Source: Flagellimonas abyssi
GTDB taxonomy: Bacteria; Bacteroidota; Bacteroidia; Flavobacteriales; Flavobacteriaceae
Direction: 5' to 3'
Assembly: GCF_019457905.1 (NCBI RefSeq)
Contig: NZ_JAHZSV010000007.1
Location: 206,173 to 270,172 of the forward strand
DNA length: 64,000 bases
The position numbers were made by a program, and so were the translations under genes. How positions within the stretch are numbered: position 1 is the first letter of the stretch; every line of letters starts with the position of its first letter. The notes under the pieces are model-generated. The model was not told the DNA's origin. It ran no database searches and worked only from the letters and a program-made list of their open reading frames with translations. This document shows, in pieces, positions 53,596-61,435 of the stretch.

Positions 53596-53907
53596 GTGAA
53601 AATTTTAACTATCATATTATCCGTTTACTTTTTGGTACTCAATGTTGTGCCCTGTGATGACGGTGAAGTTAGTTTATACGATTTTCAAAATGACTTACAA
53701 ATACAGTTAGATCATAATTCAGATAATACCGAACAGCCGGTATGCATCAATTTTTGCCTTTGTAGCTGTTGTCACGTAAATGTTGTAAATGTCGATGTAG
53801 TTCCGTTTGTTATGCCATCTTTTGTTATTTCTTCTGAAATATTCTTCCATTCTGATGGTTTTGGAAAAGATCTTCCCCTCTCCCTTTTGCAGCCTCCACA
53901 GGTTTAA
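53596..53907 (+). CDS. Small exported Cys-rich DUF6660-like protein
   Basis: A 103-residue protein starting at GTG 53596 (VKILTIILSVYFLVLNVVPC, signal peptide; the upstream in-frame ATG lies inside the integrase end and has no signal). It has an Asp/Asn stretch (LDHNSDNTEQ), a Cys cluster CINFCLCSCCHVN, and ends LLQPPQV. Pattern recalls DUF6660. Likely periplasmic metal (Cu or Ag) binding. First cargo gene before the CzcA-type pump, mirroring the pairs at 37369 and 49324. Confidence 0.75.
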   Translation: MKILTIILSVYFLVLNVVPCDDGEVSLYDFQNDLQIQLDHNSDNTEQPVCINFCLCSCCHVNVVNVDVVPFVMPSFVISSEIFFHSDGFGKDLPLSLLQPPQV

Positions 53908-53967
53908 TTCAGTTTTTATAGGATAGCTATATCCTCCTTAGACCTTTTTAGGTCAATCTTAATTTGA

Positions 53968-53994
53968 TACGATTTTGTATATAGCAAATTTGTA
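53968..53994 (+). promoter_or_regulatory. Imperfect inverted repeat upstream of the efflux pump
   Basis: TACGATTTTG (53968-53977), 7-bp spacer, CAAATTTGTA (53985-53994): arms match at 8 of 10 positions. It ends 35 bp before the pump ATG and could be an operator for one of the two Fur-family regulators encoded downstream. Two small hairpins (AGGATA/TATCCT and GACCT/AGGTC) lie just before it. Confidence 0.4.
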
Positions 53995-54029
53995 CCAAAA
54001 AGTTTCAATGAATTAAACCCTTCTTTTTT

Positions 54030-57000
54030 ATGATTAATAAAATCATTTCATTTTCAATCAACAATAAATTTATTGTTGGTCTATTGATGGTAGCCCTGAT
54101 TGGCACGGGCATTTGGTCAATGGCCACCATTAATCTGGGATCGGTTCCAGATATTACGAACAATCAAGTACAAGTCATAACTACAGCACCCAACTTGGGC
54201 ACTGAAGACATAGAACAATTTGTTACCTATCCTGTGGAACTGGCAATGGCAAACCTTCCAGATGTTGTCGAGCTACGTTCGGTTTCTCGCTTTGGTCTTT
54301 CAGTGGTTACTATTGTCTTTAAGGACGAAGCGGGCACCTACCTTCCCCGTCAACTGGTACAGGAAAAACTAGCTGAAGTCAGTGAAGAGATACCCGAAGG
54401 TTTTGGATCGCCTTTTATGGCTCCTATCACTACAGGATTGGGCGAAATTTTTCAGTATACCTTAAAAGTAAAAGAAGGATATGAGGATAAGTATGATGCA
54501 ATGGAGTTGCGTACTATCCAAGATTGGATTGTTAAACGTCAAATGGCATTGGTGCCTGGCGTTGTAGAGGTCAATGCTTTCGGTGGATATGTGAAACAAT
54601 ACGAAATAGCGCTTAGCCCAGATAAGCTCAAAAGTTTTGGTATTACGATGGGACAGGTTTTCGAAGCCCTCAAAATGAACAATGCGAATACAGGTGGTGC
54701 TTACATTGAAAAAAACCATCAAGCCAATTTTATTAGGGGTGAAGGTCTGGCGCGTAGCCTCGAAGATTTAGAAAACACAGTCGTCACTACAGAAAATGGC
54801 ACACCAGTTCTTGTAAGGGATGTTGCTGAAAAAGTAGGCTATGGAAACCAGATTAGGTACGGGGCCTTTACCCAAGATGGAAAGGAAACCGTTGGAGGAC
54901 AAATCCTTATGCTTAAGGGGCAAAGCGCCAATAACGTAATAGACAATGTACAAAGCCGAATAAAGGAAATTCAAAAATCCCTTCCTGAGGGTGTATATAT
55001 TGAACCCTTTTTAAGCAGGAGCGAGCTTATTGGTAGAACGACAAGCACAGTAGAAAAGAATTTGATCGAAGGCTCACTTATCGTAATATTCGTACTCGTT
55101 ATCCTTTTGGGAAGCTTGCGCGGAGGATTGATTACCGCATCGGTAATTCCATTATCCCTTTTGTTCGCATTTATTTTGATGAAACAATTTGGAGTGTGGG
55201 CAAACCTAATGTCGCTTGGTGCAATTGATTTTGGGATTATAGTAGATGGTGCAGTAATCATTGTAGAAGGAATGGTTTTTCATATTCATCAACGGATGAA
55301 AAAATCAACTAAAGTCATTGAGCAGGCTGAAATGGATGAGATTGCCTATGAATCTGCAAGCACTATGATGAATTCCGCATTTTTTGGACAGTTGATTATT
55401 CTAATCGTCTTTACACCTATTTTATTCTTAACCGGTGTAGAAGGAAAGATGTTCCGCCCAATGGCATTTACTTTCGGTTTTGCGGTTTTAGGCGCAATTA
55501 TTCTTTGTCTTACCTATGTGCCAATGATTTCGTCAATGTTTTTAAAACCTTCAAAAAATCCGGATAGTTGGTTTGCAAAGTTCGAGAATAAAATTGATAG
55601 GTTCAGTGATAAGATTATGTCTAGTCTCAATAGAGCCTATAAGCCACTGTTGTCTTTTGCACTTCGTTTTAAGGCTGGCATCGTGATAGGTGCAGTTGGC
55701 CTATTATTGATTGCAGGATTCATTTTTAGCAATATGGGTGGCGAGTTTATCCCAAAATTTGATGAGGGCGATATAGCAATGCAGGCACTGATAAAACCTG
55801 GAAGCAGTCTTACCGAATCCATTGAGGCCTCAAAAAAACTTCAAAATATAGTAAATGAGTTCCCAGAGGTTAAAACAATGATTTCAAGGATTGGGGTTGC
55901 CGAAATCCCCACAGACCCAATGCCAATGGATATTGCCGATAGTTACATAATCCTTGAAAAGGATAAAAGTAAATGGACTTCGGCAGACAGCAAAGAAGAA
56001 CTCATCGAAAAAATACAGGAAAAAATCGCCGTAATACCTGGAGTAAATTTTGTGTTCACACAACCTGTTGAGCTACGTTTTAATGAATTGCTTACAGGTG
56101 TACGAGAAGATGTAGCTATAAAACTTTATGGTGAAAATTTGGACGTACTGGCAGATAAGGCTAACGAAATGGCCTCGATTATAAAAACCGTTCCCGGAGC
56201 AGGTGATGTTAGAGCCGAGGCTACCAGTGGCCTTCCCCAGATGACCGTAGAATACGACAGGGCTAAAATGGCCCAGTACGGTGTAACCATTGATAAGCTG
56301 AACGATTATATAAGTGCATCATTCGCTGGTGAAAAAGCCAGTGTTGTTTTTGAGGGAGAAAAAAGATTTGATGTTGTCATTCGTCTTTCTGAGTCGTACC
56401 GTCAAGACATTAATAACCTAAAGAATCTATACATCGACCTTCCCAACGGGGCACAAGTACCTCTTAAAGAAGTGGCCAACATCAGTTATAAACCTGGGCC
56501 AATGCAGATATCCAGGGACAATACCTATCGTCGTATCTCGGTTGGGGTTAATGTTCGTGGTCGTGATGTAAAATCAATGGTTGAAGAGATTCAGACAAAA
56601 TTAGATGCTCAATTAAATCTTCCTCCCGGTTATTATATTACCTATGGTGGTTCTTTTGAGAATCTGCAACGGGCTTCAGACCGTCTAATGATTGTGGTGC
56701 CTATAGCACTTTTCTTAATCTTCATTTTGCTCTATTTCGCACTTAACTCATTTTCACAATCGGTAATGATATATATGGCAGTGCCTTTGGCGGCCATTGG
56801 CGGTGTTTTTGCACTTTGGATAAGGGGGATGCCATTCAGTATTTCCGCTGGGGTCGGTTTTATCGTGCTCTTTGGGGTTGCGGTATTAAATGGGCTTGTG
56901 CTTATCAATAAATTCAATGAACTAAAAGAAAGTGGTATGACAAATATAAAAGATAGAATTTATGAGGCTACCCACGAACGGCTACGTCCCATACTCTTAA

Positions 57001-58433
57001 CAGCAACTGCCGCCATTATGGGCTTTATACCAATGGCAGTGTCCACATCGGGAGGTGCAGAAGTCCAACGACCGCTGGCAACGGTAGTAATCGGTGGACT
57101 GATAACGGCAACATTCTTAACATTGGTCGTGGTTCCCGTACTATATAATTGGCTGGAGGCCCGCAAAGAACGTAAAGGCAATGGTGGTGAGGCAAGTTAT
57201 ATCAAGAAAAGTACAACGGTTATTATTGTATTATTGAGTTTGGGAGGATTTTTGACCCCAAATTCTGCAACCGCGCAGGATAATCAAATGGCCCAAACCC
57301 TTACTTTGGAAGAAGCCATTACAATGGCAAAGCAAAATTATCCTTCCTTAAAAGAAAGCCAAGCCTTTATTGAGCGTGAACAGGCGATGAAGGGTACCAG
57401 CTTTGATATGGGAAACACGAGGGTTTTTACGGGAAAGGAAGAAGTAGGCAATGACCTGCCAGGCATACAGACCACTATTGGTGTACAGCAAGGAAATATT
57501 GATTTGCTTTCAGGTTTTTCAAAATCCAAGTTCTATAAGGAACGTGTTAAACTGGGCGAAACGTTCTACGCTGTCAACGAGCAGCAATTGATTCGTAATG
57601 TGATGCAGGCCTATGACCGTATCAATTATAACAAAGCACAATTGCGCTTTGCGGAACAGTTGGACAGTGTTTATACTAACTTTAGGACAGCTGCCCAATT
57701 GCGCTATGATACCGGGGAAACGGGCAAACTGGAATTTATTGCCGCCTCTTCTGAATATCAGCAGATTCAAGTCTTAAGGCAACAAGCCTATGATGATATA
57801 GATATCGCAAAAAGGGCATTGAAACAATATTTGGGCATCGAACAAGAAATTGAAACGGTTGGTCAAACCTATGAACCGATGGATTTTTTGGCCACTTTGG
57901 ACTCGGCTTCCGTAGACAATAATCCTTTGCTTCAATATGCTATGCAGAATGCAGAAGTAAGCAAAGCCAATGTCGGTGTGGAAAAAGCACAGTTCCTACC
58001 CAAGTTCAACTTGACCTATGGAAGACAGATTGTGGATAATGTATCGGGCTTCAATACCTATCAAGCCGGTATTAACATACCGCTTTGGTTCTTTCCACAG
58101 AAATCAAGGGTAAAGGCAGCTAAAGCTAATGCTATGGTTGCCGAGAACCAATACCTCGAACAAAAGGCAATGACCGAAAGTACAGTCTCTCAACTCATAA
58201 AATCGCTGGAAAAAACACAAAAAATCCTGAATTATTATCAGGAGGGCGCATTGCTTTTGGCCGAGCAGCAAATTACTACGGCAGAACTGGCATCTAAGGA
58301 AGGTGAAATAGATTATGTGAATTATATCACTATTCTCAACAGTGCCATTACGATAAAACAAAATCATTTACAGTTTATCAATCAATATAACCAACAGGCC
58401 ATTGAACTACAATATCAATTGGGAAATCTATAA
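54030..58433 (+). CDS. czcA: CzcA/CusA-type heavy-metal RND pump fused to a TolC-like outer-membrane factor
   Basis: A 1467-residue protein. Residues 1-~1050 form an RND transporter: N-terminal helix (NKFIVGLLMVALIGTGIW), periplasmic porter domains, the proton-relay region in helix 4 (LGAIDFGIIVDGAVIIVEG) typical of heavy-metal HME-RND, and 12 transmembrane segments. A second signal-like hydrophobic segment (TTVIIVLLSLGGFLTPNSATAQ, about 1060-1085) is followed by ~380 residues of CzcC/TolC-type outer-membrane factor (LTLEEAITMAKQNYPSLKES to the last helix). Fused pumps are common in Bacteroidota. It probably exports Cu(I)/Ag(I) or Co/Zn/Cd from the periplasm. Partner adaptor follows. Confidence 0.92.
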   Translation: MINKIISFSINNKFIVGLLMVALIGTGIWSMATINLGSVPDITNNQVQVITTAPNLGTEDIEQFVTYPVELAMANLPDVVELRSVSRFGLSVVTIVFKDEAGTYLPRQLVQEKLAEVSEEIPEGFGSPFMAPITTGLGEIFQYTLKVKEGYEDKYDAMELRTIQDWIVKRQMALVPGVVEVNAFGGYVKQYEIALSPDKLKSFGITMGQVFEALKMNNANTGGAYIEKNHQANFIRGEGLARSLEDLENTVVTTENGTPVLVRDVAEKVGYGNQIRYGAFTQDGKETVGGQILMLKGQSANNVIDNVQSRIKEIQKSLPEGVYIEPFLSRSELIGRTTSTVEKNLIEGSLIVIFVLVILLGSLRGGLITASVIPLSLLFAFILMKQFGVWANLMSLGAIDFGIIVDGAVIIVEGMVFHIHQRMKKSTKVIEQAEMDEIAYESASTMMNSAFFGQLIILIVFTPILFLTGVEGKMFRPMAFTFGFAVLGAIILCLTYVPMISSMFLKPSKNPDSWFAKFENKIDRFSDKIMSSLNRAYKPLLSFALRFKAGIVIGAVGLLLIAGFIFSNMGGEFIPKFDEGDIAMQALIKPGSSLTESIEASKKLQNIVNEFPEVKTMISRIGVAEIPTDPMPMDIADSYIILEKDKSKWTSADSKEELIEKIQEKIAVIPGVNFVFTQPVELRFNELLTGVREDVAIKLYGENLDVLADKANEMASIIKTVPGAGDVRAEATSGLPQMTVEYDRAKMAQYGVTIDKLNDYISASFAGEKASVVFEGEKRFDVVIRLSESYRQDINNLKNLYIDLPNGAQVPLKEVANISYKPGPMQISRDNTYRRISVGVNVRGRDVKSMVEEIQTKLDAQLNLPPGYYITYGGSFENLQRASDRLMIVVPIALFLIFILLYFALNSFSQSVMIYMAVPLAAIGGVFALWIRGMPFSISAGVGFIVLFGVAVLNGLVLINKFNELKESGMTNIKDRIYEATHERLRPILLTATAAIMGFIPMAVSTSGGAEVQRPLATVVIGGLITATFLTLVVVPVLYNWLEARKERKGNGGEASYIKKSTTVIIVLLSLGGFLTPNSATAQDNQMAQTLTLEEAITMAKQNYPSLKESQAFIEREQAMKGTSFDMGNTRVFTGKEEVGNDLPGIQTTIGVQQGNIDLLSGFSKSKFYKERVKLGETFYAVNEQQLIRNVMQAYDRINYNKAQLRFAEQLDSVYTNFRTAAQLRYDTGETGKLEFIAASSEYQQIQVLRQQAYDDIDIAKRALKQYLGIEQEIETVGQTYEPMDFLATLDSASVDNNPLLQYAMQNAEVSKANVGVEKAQFLPKFNLTYGRQIVDNVSGFNTYQAGINIPLWFFPQKSRVKAAKANAMVAENQYLEQKAMTESTVSQLIKSLEKTQKILNYYQEGALLLAEQQITTAELASKEGEIDYVNYITILNSAITIKQNHLQFINQYNQQAIELQYQLGNL

Positions 58434-58449
58434 TCTAAAAAAAACAGAA

Positions 58450-59670
58450 ATGAAGAAAATAGCAATAATCAGTTCCATAGTACTAACTATTATGTTAATA
58501 GGCTGTAATGGAAAATCCAACTCGGAGATACCGAACAGCGAAACCAATGAAACTTCGGAAAATTCCAAAAGCGCTGAAGAAGGGGAAAACGAAGAAGGTG
58601 AAGAAGGTGTAGTAGAAATTACCAATGAACAAGCTGAAACCATAGGTCTTGAGCTAAAGCAAATTGAAGAAAAAAGCCTTGGCAACAGTGTTAAGGTTAC
58701 CGGGATTTTAGAGCTGTATCCGCAGTACAAAGCCAATATTAGCCCTTTTGTAGGAGGTAATGTAAGTTCCATAAAAGTAATCGAGGGGGATAAAGTTCGG
58801 AAAGGACAGGTATTGGCTTACTTACAGCACCCAGATATTATTTCAATGCAACAGGAATTTCAGGAAAAAAACGATGAACTCGTATTCCTTCAACAGGATT
58901 TTGAACGCAAGCAAACTTTATTTGATAAAGGGGTCTCCTCGGCCAAAGAATTTCAGATGGCTCAGTCCAAATTCAGAAGTACTACTTCGAGCGTTAACGC
59001 CTTAAGGTCAAAACTGGAGCTACTGGGATTAAATATCTCTAAAATAAAATCTGGTGAAATTTATGCGTCAGTGCCTATTACATCGCCAATCGGAGGTTTT
59101 GTCGATGAAGTTATGGTAAGCCTTGGTGACTATGTGGCACCACAGACCAAAATGTTTGCGGTAAGTGATAATTCGGAAATTCACGCAGATTTTAAAGTGT
59201 ATGAAAAAGATATTTATAAAGTAAAGGAAGGGCAACAAATCTATTTTACCGTAGCATCAAAGCCAGATCAACTATTAAAGGCAAAAATCCACGCCATTGG
59301 CAAAACGTTTGAAACCGATCCAAAAGCGATTCACGTGCACGCGGACATTCATAATGAAGATAAAGAACTCCTTCCTGGAATGTATGTGGAAGGTAGAATT
59401 GTTCAAGGCGAAAAAATGGCCTTGGCAGTTCCAGAGGAAGCCATTGTTAAAAATGGGGAAAAAACCTTCATTTTCGTAGAGGATAAGGACAATGAAGAAG
59501 AAAATAAACTAAGGTTCAATATGATTCCTGTTAATACAGGGATGACCGATTTGGGCTATGTGGAAATAAGCCTCCCCGCAGGTATATCTAAGGATATAAC
59601 CGTTGTTACAAAAGGGGCATACATTCTCTCTTCCGAGATGATTAAAGCTGAATTGGGAGATGACGATTAA
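58450..59670 (+). CDS. cusB: CusB/CzcB-type periplasmic adaptor lipoprotein
   Basis: Membrane-fusion protein linking the RND pump to the outer-membrane factor. I start at ATG 58450 (MKKIAIISSIVLTIMLIGC, lipobox Cys19); upstream in-frame codons overlap the pump gene. The mature protein (about 390 residues) begins with an acidic low-complexity linker and then shows GILELYPQYKANISPFVGGN, the barrel-sandwich (KVIEGDKVRKGQVLAYLQ), an alpha-hairpin and ITSPIGGFVDEVMVSLGDYV. Gap of 16 bp after the pump gene. Confidence 0.9.
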   Translation: MKKIAIISSIVLTIMLIGCNGKSNSEIPNSETNETSENSKSAEEGENEEGEEGVVEITNEQAETIGLELKQIEEKSLGNSVKVTGILELYPQYKANISPFVGGNVSSIKVIEGDKVRKGQVLAYLQHPDIISMQQEFQEKNDELVFLQQDFERKQTLFDKGVSSAKEFQMAQSKFRSTTSSVNALRSKLELLGLNISKIKSGEIYASVPITSPIGGFVDEVMVSLGDYVAPQTKMFAVSDNSEIHADFKVYEKDIYKVKEGQQIYFTVASKPDQLLKAKIHAIGKTFETDPKAIHVHADIHNEDKELLPGMYVEGRIVQGEKMALAVPEEAIVKNGEKTFIFVEDKDNEEENKLRFNMIPVNTGMTDLGYVEISLPAGISKDITVVTKGAYILSSEMIKAELGDDD

Positions 59671-59778
59671 TTCAATAAACAATTAAAGGTTTTGATTCCG
59701 AGCTTGTTTATCGTCTTAATTAGTTAGTTAAAAATTAAAAAACAGGCTCGGTTCAAAATCAATTAAAAATAAATAATT

Positions 59779-60117
59779 ATGAAAGAAATAAAAGCATTTG
59801 TAAAACCGAACAGAATACAAAGGGTCATTGAGGCTCTATCGGATAACGGATTTAAAAGTATGACCCTGTCTCAGGCAGAAGGTACCGGTGCATTTAAGGC
59901 AAAAGGTGCAAGACCGTCCCTCGATTTTCACGTAACTGACAGTCCTGTGGTAAAACTGGAACTCGTCTGCCAGAACGAAGAGGCACAAAAGGCTATAGAT
60001 ATTATAACCGAAAACGGTAAATCTCCGGAAAAGGGGGACGGAATAATTTATATAACCAGTATAGACGAAGCCTTTAAAATCAAAACTGGTGAATCTCTCA
60101 AGAGGTACGACTTATAA
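59779..60117 (+). CDS. PII-like protein of a metal-efflux cluster
   Basis: A 112-residue GlnB-fold protein (MKEIKAFVKPNRIQRVIEAL at the N-terminus, VKLELVCQNEEAQKAIDIIT in the core). The uridylylation-type T-loop (Tyr51 region) is replaced by GTGAFKAKGARPSLDFH. Known: a PII group (PII-NG) occurs beside CusABC-type pumps and is not a nitrogen regulator; this matches. Likely a small-molecule or metal-linked regulator of the pump; ligand unknown. Confidence 0.8.
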   Translation: MKEIKAFVKPNRIQRVIEALSDNGFKSMTLSQAEGTGAFKAKGARPSLDFHVTDSPVVKLELVCQNEEAQKAIDIITENGKSPEKGDGIIYITSIDEAFKIKTGESLKRYDL

Positions 60118-60130
60118 AACCCGATGTAAA

Positions 60131-60562
60131 ATGGAAGACATAGTAAAAAAACTGGAAGAAAAGGGCGTTAAACCTACTGCTATGCGCTTGTTAACCTACA
60201 AACATTTATCAAAAATGGAGGTAGCAATAAGTTTGGGAGAACTCGAAAAACATTTCAAAAGTTCAGAGCGTAGCACCCTATTTCGTACTATGAAAACATT
60301 TGAGGAAAACAAATTGGTACACGCCATCGAAGACGGTACTGGCTTTGTAAAATATGCCCTTTGTGATGAAGATTGTCAATGCGAAGTTGGCAATGACCTT
60401 CATTTGCATTTTCACTGTAATAAATGTGATGAAACAATTTGTCTCACAGACCATAAAATACCCCAAATCAACTTACCCCAAGGTTTTAAGGCAGAAAACA
60501 TCAATTTGATCGTACAAGGGATATGCGTTAAGTGTGGCAATGAAAGTGCAGATTCACGATGA
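60131..60562 (+). CDS. Fur-family metalloregulator 1
   Basis: A 143-residue DNA-binding metalloregulator starting at ATG 60131 (MEDIVKKLEEKGVKPTAMRL). Winged helix: STLFRTMKTFEENKLVHAIE. Metal-binding region: LHLHFHCNKCDETICL and CVKCGNES, with two CxxC pairs (structural Zn). It is closest in pattern to Fur/Zur-like regulators of metal clusters. It starts 13 bp after the PII stop, so probably co-transcribed. Confidence 0.9.
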   Translation: MEDIVKKLEEKGVKPTAMRLLTYKHLSKMEVAISLGELEKHFKSSERSTLFRTMKTFEENKLVHAIEDGTGFVKYALCDEDCQCEVGNDLHLHFHCNKCDETICLTDHKIPQINLPQGFKAENINLIVQGICVKCGNESADSR

Positions 60563-60593
60563 ATTTAAGGTATTATAATTTAAAAAAAATAAA

Positions 60594-60944
60594 ATGATGA
60601 CTATAACTCATAAAAACAATACCCTCTTCCTTATTGCTAAAGGTATGCTTGACCTCAATGACTGTGAGAACTTTTTTTTAGAGCTGAACAGACAAATAAA
60701 TTCTGCTAAAGATGTCCGTTGTTATTTTGAAATAAAGGATTGCCAGGGCTGCACACCAGAGGTGTTTGAGAAAGATTATTTTCAGAACCTTGAAAAAGAG
60801 AAACACCTTGAGAAGGTTGCGATTGTAGGTTCTTTTAAATATCAAGAAGAACTCACTAAGCTCTTAATGCCCTTTTCTAGGGCACATATCAGATATTTTG
60901 ATAGTAAGGATTCCGTTACTGCCAAAAAATGGATTGAGGCTTAA
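60594..60944 (+). CDS. SpoIIAA/STAS-like protein
   Basis: A 116-residue soluble protein with a SpoIIAA-like (PF11964-type STAS) outline: LFLIAKGMLDLNDCENFFLE, CYFEIKDCQGCTPEVFEKDY, FSRAHIRYFDSKDSVTAKKWI. Fold family is fairly clear, but function is unknown. Situated between fur1 and the Met-rich gene in the metal cluster. Confidence 0.7.
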   Translation: MMTITHKNNTLFLIAKGMLDLNDCENFFLELNRQINSAKDVRCYFEIKDCQGCTPEVFEKDYFQNLEKEKHLEKVAIVGSFKYQEELTKLLMPFSRAHIRYFDSKDSVTAKKWIEA

Positions 60945-60978
60945 ACAGAAAATTAATCAACATTTAAAAACAGATATT

Positions 60979-61374
60979 ATGAAACAGATTAAAAATGCAG
61001 GTATTCTAATGGTTTTGGTGGCTTTTATGATAGGCTTTCAGAGCAGTGCACAAAACACAGACAAAATTTTGAAGAACCCTGAAAAAAGGGAACAGGTTAT
61101 GACGGCCATTATCAATAATCCAGAGATGAGAATGGAAATGATGGAAAAAATGATGAAGATGATGGAAAAGGACACCACGATGTCCAAAAAGATGAAGAAA
61201 AAAATGATGATGAAAATGGAAAAGGACACTACAATGTCAAAAAAGATGAAGGAAAGAATGGCTACGATGAAAAAAGAAAAAGAGATGAAGTGTGAATGTG
61301 AGTGTAAAAATGAAGATGGAAAGTGCCAATGTAAAATGGAGGAGAATGATGAAGATAAAAATGAAAAGCAGTGA
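60979..61374 (+). CDS. Exported Met/Lys- and Cys-rich protein, putative copper binder
   Basis: A 131-residue protein from ATG 60979 with a signal peptide (AGILMVLVAFMIGFQSSAQ), a hydrophilic helix full of methionines (NPEMRMEMMEKMMKMMEKDT) with the repeat MEKDTTMSKKMK present twice, and a Cys-rich tail (MKCECECKNEDGKCQCKMEE). The Met clusters suit Cu(I)/Ag(I), the Cys tail suits soft metals. No family recognised. It is directly upstream of the multicopper oxidase in the same cluster, consistent with a periplasmic copper sponge (inference). Confidence 0.75.
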   Translation: MKQIKNAGILMVLVAFMIGFQSSAQNTDKILKNPEKREQVMTAIINNPEMRMEMMEKMMKMMEKDTTMSKKMKKKMMMKMEKDTTMSKKMKERMATMKKEKEMKCECECKNEDGKCQCKMEENDEDKNEKQ

Positions 61375-61435
61375 CTTAAACTAATCGAATAAACCTGACG
61401 CTTTGGGCAAATTGTTAATTAGAAATCGGAAAATT

